Made by a program: the position numbers and the translations under genes. From an uncultured Clostridia bacterium (lineage in GTDB: Bacteria; Bacillota; Clostridia; Christensenellales; UBA1242): 12,894 nt of DNA. Every line of letters begins with the position of its first letter. The first letter of the stretch is position 1. Under the pieces are notes generated by a model. It saw only the letters and a list, made by a program, of their open reading frames with translations, was not told where the DNA came from and made no database searches. The stretch is from contig CAOJFR010000032.1 of assembly GCA_948434855.1 (NCBI GenBank), positions 1 to 12,894 of the forward strand, written 5' to 3'. Below are positions 1-5,861 of this stretch, one piece after another.

Positions 1-1
1 T

Positions 2-1903
2 GAGTATGAGCTAGATGGCAACGGAGACCTAAGCATAACATACAATGAAGCTGCATCAGAATACTCAATCGGAGAGATACCATATCAAGTAACAGTAACT
101 AGAAACGGCCACACATTAAGCAGCAACGAAGCCATATATTATGGCGACCAACTAACTATAAGTTATGCAGAAACAGAGGGACACCATAAAGAGACCTTTG
201 CAGTAAATGGAGCAGAGTTTGTTAGTGGAGTATGGGTTGTTAAGGGCGACCTTGCAATAGAATACACAGAGAGCAGAAACGCATATGTTTTGGGAAGCAT
301 CCCAGCAGGAGTAACTGTAAGGCGTGGAGATGAACTACTCTCTAGCAATAGCACAATTTACTATGGAGACGAGCTCACATTCACATATACAGAGACTTCA
401 AGAAGAGACACAGGAAACACCAAGCAAGAGAGTGGCTACCATTACACAGAAGTGGAAACAACAATCTATAGTTTGGTAGTAAACGGAGTCAACAAAGCAA
501 ACGAAAGTACTTACACGGCCAACGGCGACGTAAGTATGGTTCTTAATAGCAACAGCAGCACAGCATGGGAAAGAGGCGAGATGGTTCAGTATAGCTTAGG
601 AACCATCCCAAGCGGAGTAACCGTGAAGCGTGGAAACACAATGCTTAATAGTAACTCTATAATCTACTGGGGAGATGTTTTAACTTTTACATATACAGAA
701 AGTTTAAGAAGAGATACGGGTAACACAAAACAGGAGGCTGGCTACCATTACACAGAAGTTGAAACCACAATCTATAGCCTAACAGCCAATGGAACAAGCC
801 TAGCAAGTGGAAGAACATTCACGGTAAATGGAGACGTAACTTTAAGTTTAACATCAAGTGCAAGCGTTGCATGGGAAAGAGGCGAGATGGTTCAATATAG
901 CTTAGGAATAATCCCAAGCGGAGTAACCGTGAAGCGTGGAAATGAAACTCTAAATAGCAACTCAGTAATATATTGGGGAGATGTGCTAACGTTTACTTAC
1001 ACAGAAACAAGCGTAAGGCTCACAGGTAACACAAAGATAGAGTCTGGTTTTAAGTGGGCAGAGAAGGCAACCACAACAAATATTCTAAAGGCCAATGGAA
1101 CAAGCCTAGCAAGTGGAAGGACCTTCACAGTGAATGGAGATATAGCATTAAGCTTAAGTTCAGACACCACCACAGCATGGGAGAAAGGTGAACAAATAAC
1201 TTTTGCAAACTCATCTTGGTCAGATATAAACGAAGTAGCTCAAGCGGGATATGCAGCAGAAGTATTCTCAGTTGGCGATGAAAAAGACATAACCCTAACA
1301 GATGGTGAAGTGTTAACAGTGGTTGTGCTTGGCTTTAACCACGATAACTTAACCAGTGGTGGCAAAGCAAAAATGAGTATTGGAATGAAACATCTAACCA
1401 AAACAAAAGCACATATGAACACAACAGGTACAAACGCAGGTGGCTGGGAAGCAAGTGCAATGAGAACCACACTTAATAACTATTATGAAAAGTTACCAAA
1501 CGACTTAAAGTCAGTAATAAAGTCAGTAAATAAGGATGCCAGTGCAGGAGAGAAGTCTACAAATATAACAACTTCAACAGATAAACTGTGGTTATTTAGT
1601 ATGGCAGAGTTATGTGGACAAGCAGCAATAAATAGTTTTACAAGCAATACAACTAACCAAACAGTATATAAGAGTCAAGGGACACAGTATGAATATTATA
1701 GGAATCTAATAGGAGATTCAAAATATAGTGATGCGGGTTTGATAAAGAAGTTGTCTAATGGAGCGGGAAGTGCTAATGCATGGTGGCTTCGTTCGCCTTA
1801 CATGGATTACAGTATTCTTTTCCTATCTGTCGGTAACAGCGGATCCATAAGCAACGATATTGCTGTTACCTCTAATGGGGTTTGTTTTGGCTATTGCATA
1901 TAA
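2..1903 (+). CDS. Repeat-containing surface protein with C-terminal DUF6273-like domain (5' truncated by window)
   Basis: The frame is open from base 2, so the start codon, signal peptide and N-terminus lie outside the window; the internal TTG at 290 is not a credible start. The visible 633 residues begin with Thr/Ser/Asn-rich beta-type repeats: one 74-residue unit, then three of exactly 102 residues. Each carries a core like IPSGVTVKRG...NSN.IYWGD.LTFTYTE, resembling divergent InlB B-repeats. From about 1187 a globular domain follows with SSWSDI, GWEASAMR, KLWLFSMAE, NAWWLRSPY and a terminal FGYCI. I recognise this as DUF6273-like, related in appearance to C-type-lectin/FGE-fold binding domains. 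No LPXTG or C-terminal membrane segment is present, so attachment must come from the missing N-terminus. The likely role is an extracellular adhesin or binding protein; the ligand is unknown. REP-like repeats and a bidirectional terminator follow. A similar N-terminal architecture starts at 12412. Confident as a gene, moderately confident of the domain names. Confidence 0.85.
   Translation, partial: EYELDGNGDLSITYNEAASEYSIGEIPYQVTVTRNGHTLSSNEAIYYGDQLTISYAETEGHHKETFAVNGAEFVSGVWVVKGDLAIEYTESRNAYVLGSIPAGVTVRRGDELLSSNSTIYYGDELTFTYTETSRRDTGNTKQESGYHYTEVETTIYSLVVNGVNKANESTYTANGDVSMVLNSNSSTAWERGEMVQYSLGTIPSGVTVKRGNTMLNSNSIIYWGDVLTFTYTESLRRDTGNTKQEAGYHYTEVETTIYSLTANGTSLASGRTFTVNGDVTLSLTSSASVAWERGEMVQYSLGIIPSGVTVKRGNETLNSNSVIYWGDVLTFTYTETSVRLTGNTKIESGFKWAEKATTTNILKANGTSLASGRTFTVNGDIALSLSSDTTTAWEKGEQITFANSSWSDINEVAQAGYAAEVFSVGDEKDITLTDGEVLTVVVLGFNHDNLTSGGKAKMSIGMKHLTKTKAHMNTTGTNAGGWEASAMRTTLNNYYEKLPNDLKSVIKSVNKDASAGEKSTNITTSTDKLWLFSMAELCGQAAINSFTSNTTNQTVYKSQGTQYEYYRNLIGDSKYSDAGLIKKLSNGAGSANAWWLRSPYMDYSILFLSVGNSGSISNDIAVTSNGVCFGYCI
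47..1186 (+). repeat. In-frame tandem repeats: one 222-bp unit plus three 306-bp units
   Basis: Unit boundaries by codon alignment are 47-268 (222 bp, 74 aa), 269-574, 575-880 and 881-1186 (306 bp, 102 aa each). A fourth core begins at 1187 but passes into the C-terminal domain. The long units differ from the short one by an extra 84 bp encoding about 28 residues around DTGNTKQE(S/A)GYHYTEVET. Units 575-880 and 881-1186 are the closest pair at DNA level; several stretches are nearly identical, such as the start GGCGAGATGGTTCA and the segment encoding ANGTSLASGR. The array can therefore expand or shrink by recombination without changing frame. Confidence 0.9.
1781..1903 (+). other. Possible variable 3' end (C-type-lectin-fold tip) of the surface protein
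   Basis: From the WWLRSP codons to the stop, codon choice shifts. CGT, TCG, CCT, TCC, GTC and GGG appear here, while the preceding DUF6273 region mostly uses AGA/AGG, AGC/AGT and CCA. The segment keeps a rigid frame (WWLRSP, SVGNSGSISND, NGVCFGYCI) around aromatic and polar positions. That is the layout of variable regions in diversity-generating-retroelement targets and of gene-conversion cassettes. No template repeat or reverse transcriptase is in the window, so this is a suggestion from composition and position only. A conserved domain end with unusual codons is the plain alternative. Confidence 0.3.
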
Positions 1904-1913
1904 CCTTATAAAA

Positions 1914-1962
1914 TGTCATCCTAAACACCCACAGTGGTGGTGTCAGCGAGGTATCCAATCCT
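1914..1962. repeat. REP-like intergenic repeat, degenerate copy 1
   Basis: It starts with TGTCATCCT and ends with GAGGTATCCAATCCT, the same frame as the copy at 1971. An inner imperfect hairpin pairs ACACC (1925-1929) with GGTGT (1939-1943). It begins 10 bp after the surface-protein stop codon. Motifs of the form GTCATCCTGAGC...GAAGGATC are common intergenic repeats in many bacterial genomes. The function is unknown; mRNA 3'-end stabilisation or RAYT-type mobilisation are possibilities. Confidence 0.6.
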
Positions 1963-2027
1963 TCTTTCCTTGTCATCCTGAGCTTGCCGAAGGATCTAAT
2001 CCTTAAAAACAACCCAGTGTTTAGGAT
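1918..2027. repeat. 11-bp perfect inverted repeat enclosing the REP-like copies
   Basis: ATCCTAAACAC at 1918-1928 is exactly complementary to GTGTTTAGGAT at 2017-2027, giving a 110-bp unit with 11-bp terminal inverted repeats that contains the REP-like motifs. It resembles a small MITE-like or REP-cluster (BIME-like) element. No target-site duplication is obvious and no coding capacity is present. Confidence 0.5.
1971..2003. repeat. REP-like intergenic repeat, copy 2
   Basis: It contains TGTCATCCTGAGC followed by GCCGAAGGATCTAATCCT, with ATCCT pairing AGGAT around a short loop. It is closer than copy 1 to the widespread GTCATCCTGAGC...GAAGGATC intergenic motif. It lies in the same orientation as copy 1, 57 bp apart start to start. 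Confidence 0.65.
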
Positions 2028-2075
2028 ATTGAATATAATTTTTTACTAAACAATTTTCAATTTTAATAAGCAACA

Positions 2076-2116
2076 AAAAAACGCACTAGCAAAAAGAAAG
2101 CTAGTGCGTTTTTTTA
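2076..2116. terminator. Bidirectional intrinsic terminator between convergent genes
   Basis: Stem ACGCACTAGC (2081-2090) pairs with GCTAGTGCGT (2100-2109) around a 9-nt A-rich loop. It is preceded by an A run and followed by a T run (to 2116), so it works on both strands. It closes the surface-protein gene on the plus strand and the three-gene unknown operon on the minus strand, which ends 9 bp away. Confidence 0.85.
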
Positions 2117-2124
2117 TCTTTAAA

Positions 2125-2439
2125 TTAATTTTCTCCGTCTTCAATAACTTGGTCAATTGCTTCAACGGTTGCCATAATTTGTGCAAAACTCTCTGGGTCA
2201 GAGTTTGCCATTTTGTTTAAGGTGTCAAGTGCTTGACCAGGGTCACTTGGAAGTGCCTCAATTTTGTCAAAAGCAGTTTTTGGGTCTTCTGGCAAAATAT
2301 CAGCAAGGTTACATAAAGATTCAGCTCGCTCCAAAACAGCAATATCTTCTTCAGATAAACCCATTGCTCTATACATTTCATAGGTTTCCTTAGAAAATAG
2401 TGGCTCAATTTTCAAATCTGGATTATTCATTTCACTCAT
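2125..2439 (-). CDS. Small acidic protein of unknown function (104 aa), third gene of the operon
   Basis: I do not recognise a family. The protein is acidic and predicted mostly helical, with no signal peptide or membrane segment, so probably cytoplasmic. Residues 50-96 contain three short spaced elements, each with a DP pair followed by a helix (EDPKTAFDKIEAL, SDPGQALDTLNKM, SDPESFAQIMATV; DP at 52, 66 and 81), suggesting a small helical-repeat fold. The start overlaps the upstream stop as TAATG, one shared base, implying translational coupling. A GAAGGAG Shine-Dalgarno lies inside the end of the preceding gene. The bidirectional terminator follows immediately. A second Met at residue 4 could be used instead. 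Its link to the other two proteins rests only on the operon. Confidence 0.8.
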   Translation of the reverse strand: MSEMNNPDLKIEPLFSKETYEMYRAMGLSEEDIAVLERAESLCNLADILPEDPKTAFDKIEALPSDPGQALDTLNKMANSDPESFAQIMATVEAIDQVIEDGEN

Positions 2440-2735
2440 TATTCATTTTCTCCTTCTTTAATATTACTAAAATCTTCAACTTCTTCATTCTTAACAGAGT
2501 CAATAATTTCTTGAACCCGCTTAACTTCTTCGTCGTTAAGTGCTAAAACAGATTCAATAAAGTTGTCGCAAGCAGAATTTAAAATATTTAGTTCAATTTG
2601 ATTATTTTTTTCAATTTCTTCTTGTTCAATAGCTTTTTTTTCTTGCTCAACCTCCGCAAGATTGATTTTTTCAATCACAGGAGGGGGAAGGTTTTCTTCT
2701 TCAGGAGCAAGAATAACATCGTTTTCATTTTCCAT
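2439..2735 (-). CDS. Small Glu-rich protein of unknown function (98 aa), second gene of the operon
   Basis: No family is recognised. The protein is strongly acidic (Glu-rich at both ends), with a proline patch LPPPV near residue 16 and a long charged helix around residues 23-50 (AEVEQEKKAIEQEEIEKNNQ) likely to form a coiled coil. A second helical stretch (FIESVLALNDEEVKRVQEII) follows. No export signal is seen. It sits 35 nt after the stop of the 631-aa gene in the same direction and overlaps the next gene by one base. The ribosome binding site (GGGAAAG, about 11 nt before ATG) is weaker than its neighbours', so it may be made at lower level or partly by reinitiation. It could be an adaptor or partner of the 631-aa protein; this is inference from position. 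Confidence 0.75.
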   Translation of the reverse strand: MENENDVILAPEEENLPPPVIEKINLAEVEQEKKAIEQEEIEKNNQIELNILNSACDNFIESVLALNDEEVKRVQEIIDSVKNEEVEDFSNIKEGENE

Positions 2736-2770
2736 ATATATTTTTACTTTCCCAAATATAATATTATTTT

Positions 2771-4666
2771 TTAGAAGCCCAAACCAGTGTTATTTAAGGT
2801 TGCATTAAGTTGTCTTTCAACCTCGCCGCCCTTAATTTGTTTTGATTTTCCACTAACAAGGTCATTAGCAATATTTTTGATTTTATCATCCATAAGATTA
2901 ATCAAATTTTCAAGAATACCTTTTTTCTTAGGGTCAATGCTAGGGTCATTAATAGCTGCACGAGCGTTGTTTATGCTTGTTCTAATGTTTCCGCTTTCAA
3001 CAATTTCGTTAAGGTTTTCAGTCTTTGCTTGACTAAGTGATTTTTTAGCACTAGCAATGATTCCGCTAATAGATTTACCAACATTTTTAATAGCTTCTGA
3101 TTTATCGTTTTTAAGCTGATCAAGAACACTTCCTGATGGTTTTTTATCTTCTTTTTCGCTACCATCACGTTCAGAAAGTTTTGCTTTAAGAGCATTTAAT
3201 CTTTCTTTAAATTTATCAACATTTTTTCCGCCTAAAGCTTCATATTTATTAATTAATTCGCTAACATTGTCAAGTTCATCTTGGTCAAAAGTGTTATCTT
3301 CTTCAAGAAAACCAAGTTTAGCTTCAATACTTGTTTCAAGCTTTTTGATTTCAGCGTTTTTCTTTTCATCTTCTTTTTTGCTGCCATCGCTTCCGCTGTC
3401 GTCTCCACCGTCGCTGTTTCCGCTGTCATCGCTGCCTCCACTACTGCCGTCACCACTTTCACTGCCTTCACTTTCGCCATTATCTTTTTTTTGTTCTGAC
3501 GTAGAAATTTTTTCTTGAAGTTTATCAGTCAATTCTCTAAGTTTATTAGTATAATTTTTCTTTTCTTCTTCACTTAAATATTTTGTATTTTCAACAGAAG
3601 ATTGAATTTTTGAAAGTCTTTCAGAAAGAGAAGTTTCCTTTTCAGAAGAATAATTTTCAAGGTCTGTTGAGAAACGTTCAATAGAGTTATCAAGAGAATG
3701 TTTATAAGCTTCAATTTTTTCAGGAGTAATTTCTTCTTCATTCTCTTCCTCATTTTCTCTTTCATTATCATAATCAGGGAAAAGTCTATTTCTTTCAGAA
3801 TCAATATAATTTTTAAGTTGTTCTTTTTCAGTTTCTGATAATTTTTCAGAAGCGTTAATTGCAGCAATAATAGGATTAATTGAAGCGTTATAAGATTGTT
3901 CTGTAGGTGAGGTAAGACCAATTCTAGCAGCACCAACTCCAAGGCTGGTCATAGCATTATCAATTCTGTTTAAAAATGCTTCATAAATAGGGTTTTGAGT
4001 TTCAAAAACATTGCCATCATTTTCAATAGCACCAAGTTCGCTATTCAAATCTTTAATTGCTTGTTTCTTTTCCTGTTTTTGCTTAAAGCTGGTAATCATA
4101 GGAGAAAAAAGCTTTTTTAATAAACGAAGAGACTTAATTGCAGCAAAAGTACCAAGACCAACTGCAGCAAGAGGACTAACTCCAAAAAGGAAAGTTGCGG
4201 CTTTACCAACAAGACTAAGTGCACCAAGACCAATTGGTGTTTGAGTCAATAAGCCAATCGCAGCAACACCAAGAGAAGCTTTTTCAAGTTTAGCAACCTG
4301 AAATTTTCCATCTTCGCCCTTAAACAAAGAAGACACAGACAATACTGTTGCTCCACTTCCGCCAGGAAGACTAACATTTTCATCAATGATAGGTCCAACA
4401 TTTAAAAGGCTTCCAATTTGAGCCATGTTAAGAAGGTTTTCAGCAGATTTTGTTGGAGCAAGTTCACTATATCTTTCAGGATAAACCTCTTTAAGCATTT
4501 TAATATTATTTAAAAGCTTAGTTTTAGCCTTATTAATTTTTTCAATTTGCTTGTCAACTTCGCCTTTGTCAATATTGGCGTTATCCTTTTTAGCAGTTTC
4601 AAGTCTTTTTACAGCTTTGTCCATAGCTGTAATGGTTGTATATCTATTAATATTAAATCCAGCCAT
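2771..4666 (-). CDS. 631-aa protein of unknown function with hydrophobic segment, coiled coils and Gly/Ser/Asp linker
   Basis: I do not recognise this protein. In order: an N-terminal charged helical region (residues 11-60, Lys/Glu-rich); a hydrophobic, Gly/Ala-rich block (about 130-180) that could form two membrane-spanning or membrane-associated helices (around VAAIGLLTQTPIGLGALSLV and FGVSPLAAVGLGTFAA), closed by a basic RLLKKLF; long Glu/Lys-rich coiled-coil stretches (270-395); a low-complexity Gly/Ser/Asp linker (397-430); a second helical part (435-500); and a C-terminal helical region ending NNTGLGF. There is no N-terminal signal peptide. The start is well supported: AAAGGAGA lies just before ATG and the N-terminus is otherwise intact. 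It is first in an operon with two small acidic proteins. It could be a membrane-associated scaffold or secreted structural protein, but nothing in the sequence decides this. Confidence 0.85.
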   Translation of the reverse strand: MAGFNINRYTTITAMDKAVKRLETAKKDNANIDKGEVDKQIEKINKAKTKLLNNIKMLKEVYPERYSELAPTKSAENLLNMAQIGSLLNVGPIIDENVSLPGGSGATVLSVSSLFKGEDGKFQVAKLEKASLGVAAIGLLTQTPIGLGALSLVGKAATFLFGVSPLAAVGLGTFAAIKSLRLLKKLFSPMITSFKQKQEKKQAIKDLNSELGAIENDGNVFETQNPIYEAFLNRIDNAMTSLGVGAARIGLTSPTEQSYNASINPIIAAINASEKLSETEKEQLKNYIDSERNRLFPDYDNERENEEENEEEITPEKIEAYKHSLDNSIERFSTDLENYSSEKETSLSERLSKIQSSVENTKYLSEEEKKNYTNKLRELTDKLQEKISTSEQKKDNGESEGSESGDGSSGGSDDSGNSDGGDDSGSDGSKKEDEKKNAEIKKLETSIEAKLGFLEEDNTFDQDELDNVSELINKYEALGGKNVDKFKERLNALKAKLSERDGSEKEDKKPSGSVLDQLKNDKSEAIKNVGKSISGIIASAKKSLSQAKTENLNEIVESGNIRTSINNARAAINDPSIDPKKKGILENLINLMDDKIKNIANDLVSGKSKQIKGGEVERQLNATLNNTGLGF

Positions 4667-4696
4667 AATTTTTCTCCTTTATATTGAGTTACACTA

Positions 4697-4725
4697 ATTT
4701 TCCCACATTTTAGGTTCAAAGTCAA
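4697..4725 (-). promoter_or_regulatory. Candidate sigma-A promoter for the three-gene unknown operon
   Basis: On the minus strand, TTGACT (4725-4720) is followed after 17 nt by GAAAAT (4702-4697). The -35 is a near-perfect match and the -10 a moderate one. The predicted start is near 4690, leaving a short leader to the ATG at 4666 with its AAAGGAGA site. A weaker second pair (TTGTAA at 4785-4780, TATACT at 4760-4755, 19-nt spacer) lies upstream. Confidence 0.5.
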
Positions 4726-4778
4726 TGGTTTTTCTGCAAAAACAGTCATTTTTCAGTATAATTTTATAACAATAAAGC

Positions 4779-4794
4779 TTTACAAAGTTGTAAA
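4779..4794. promoter_or_regulatory. 16-bp perfect dyad, possible operator
   Basis: TTTACAA-AG-TTGTAAA is a perfect inverted repeat with a 2-bp centre. It lies upstream of the predicted operon promoter and overlaps the -35 of the weaker upstream pair. Size and symmetry fit a dimeric repressor or activator site. I cannot assign it to a known regulator. A chance AT-rich palindrome is possible. Confidence 0.35.
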
Positions 4795-4873
4795 AAACCA
4801 CTATAAGCTTAAAATTAAAAAAAACGCATAAGCTTTGCCATAAATATGATTATTACCCAAAAATAATAAAAAT

Positions 4874-4903
4874 AAAAACGCTAGATAAAACTAGCGTTTT
4901 TTT
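4874..4903 (-). terminator. Terminator of the dnaD-dnaC operon, overlapping the dnaC stop
   Basis: On the minus strand, AAAAACGCTAG pairs with CTAGCGTTTTT around a 6-nt loop. The ascending arm includes the last codons and the TAG stop (4893-4891) of the helicase-loader gene, and the T run lies in 4878-4874. The A run on the other side also makes it able to act on the plus strand. Confidence 0.85.
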
Positions 4904-5850
4904 GTTCTAATATCTTCACCAGAAACCTTAAGCATAATGCCAGATTTTTTGTCAGAAAGCCTAGAAAATATGCGTTCACCATATCTTTCTTTAAGGTTTT
5001 CGGCAGAAAGATTTGTTGTGATAATTGTAGGTTTATCAAATCTTTCTCTTTCAGATAAAATCAAAAACAAATAGTTTATGCTAACATTGTTTAAGATTGG
5101 TTCTGTTCCAAGGTCATCAATAAACAAAGCGTCAATTTCTAAAATAGGTTTTAAAATAGAAAGCTTAGAGTTGTCAAAGGTTGTGTGATATTTAAGCATT
5201 AGGTTGTTCGTTTCAAAGGCAGATAAAAAACAAACAGAAACATTTTTTTCGCTAAGCCTTTTAGCCATGCATTTTGTTAAAAATGTTTTTCCAACTCCAG
5301 TTTCTCCCAAAAGCACAATTTTATTTTTAGAAATGTTTGGAAATTTTTCGCACCAGCTTTCAAGCTTGTTTTTAAGAGTAATACTGTCTGCTTTTTGTTT
5401 TTCATCAGAAAAAACATTTTCATCAAAACTATTAAAGTCACAAAGTTCTTTTCCAGAAAGCCCATATGACTTAATCAGTTCTTCATTTTTTCTTTTTACA
5501 AAGCAAGAGCATGGCTGTGTTCCAACAAAGCCAGAATCTTTGCAAATTTGGCATTCATATTTAGGAACAAGGTCGCTAGGTGAAAGAGAATAGCTGGATA
5601 ATATCTTACACTTAACTTCTCTAATTTCAGCAAGTGTTTTTTCAAGACTAGCAATTTGCTTTTTGTTTGGTTTTTCTGCAGTTTTTTCCTTAGCCAAAGC
5701 AAGTTCAGTTTCTCTTTCAAGCAAAACCAAAGGTTCAAAGTTTTTGTTTTGTTTTGCTTTAAAAATGTTTTCATTCGCAAGTTTTTCTGCATTAATTTTT
5801 TTAAGTGCAAACTCTGCTTGCAAATTGCTATTAATTTCGTTTAAGTTCAT
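4891..5850 (-). CDS. DnaC/DnaI-like replicative helicase loader (AAA+ ATPase)
   Basis: This cytoplasmic ATPase would load the replicative DnaB-type helicase onto DNA, by family analogy with DnaI and DnaC. The N-terminal ~95 residues are helical and charged, the usual helicase-binding part. A cysteine cluster follows (CQIC at 100-103, PCSC at 113-116), matching the zinc-binding element of DnaI-type loaders. The AAA+ core has Walker A GETGVGKT (182-189), Walker B ALFIDDLG (241-248), sensor 1 ITTN (277-280) and an arginine-finger region RIFSRL (293-298). At 319 aa it has normal length and is intact. It starts 11 nt after the dnaD-like gene with a strong GGAGGAG site, so both are one operon. IstB transposition ATPases share this fold, but there is no istA partner, and the zinc cluster and DnaD neighbour favour replication. 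Confidence 0.92.
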   Translation of the reverse strand: MNLNEINSNLQAEFALKKINAEKLANENIFKAKQNKNFEPLVLLERETELALAKEKTAEKPNKKQIASLEKTLAEIREVKCKILSSYSLSPSDLVPKYECQICKDSGFVGTQPCSCFVKRKNEELIKSYGLSGKELCDFNSFDENVFSDEKQKADSITLKNKLESWCEKFPNISKNKIVLLGETGVGKTFLTKCMAKRLSEKNVSVCFLSAFETNNLMLKYHTTFDNSKLSILKPILEIDALFIDDLGTEPILNNVSINYLFLILSERERFDKPTIITTNLSAENLKERYGERIFSRLSDKKSGIMLKVSGEDIRTKKR

Positions 5851-5861
5851 ATTCTCCTCCG

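Noticed and set aside
290..292. TTG as the start of the left surface protein
   Set aside because: The frame is open upstream to base 2, the repeats continue across it, and no Shine-Dalgarno precedes it; the gene simply begins outside the window.
269..1186. Long direct repeats as a CRISPR or mobile-element signal
   Set aside because: The units are 306 bp, contiguous, in frame and coding, without spacers or cas genes.
3267..3518. Ser/Leu/Pro-rich plus-strand frames and Thr/Ala-rich minus-strand frames around 3250-3520
   Set aside because: They are frame shadows of the Gly/Ser/Asp linker and coiled coils of the 631-aa protein.
4891..5850. IstB-type transposition helper
   Set aside because: There is no istA or terminal repeats; the cysteine cluster and the adjacent DnaD-like gene favour a helicase loader.
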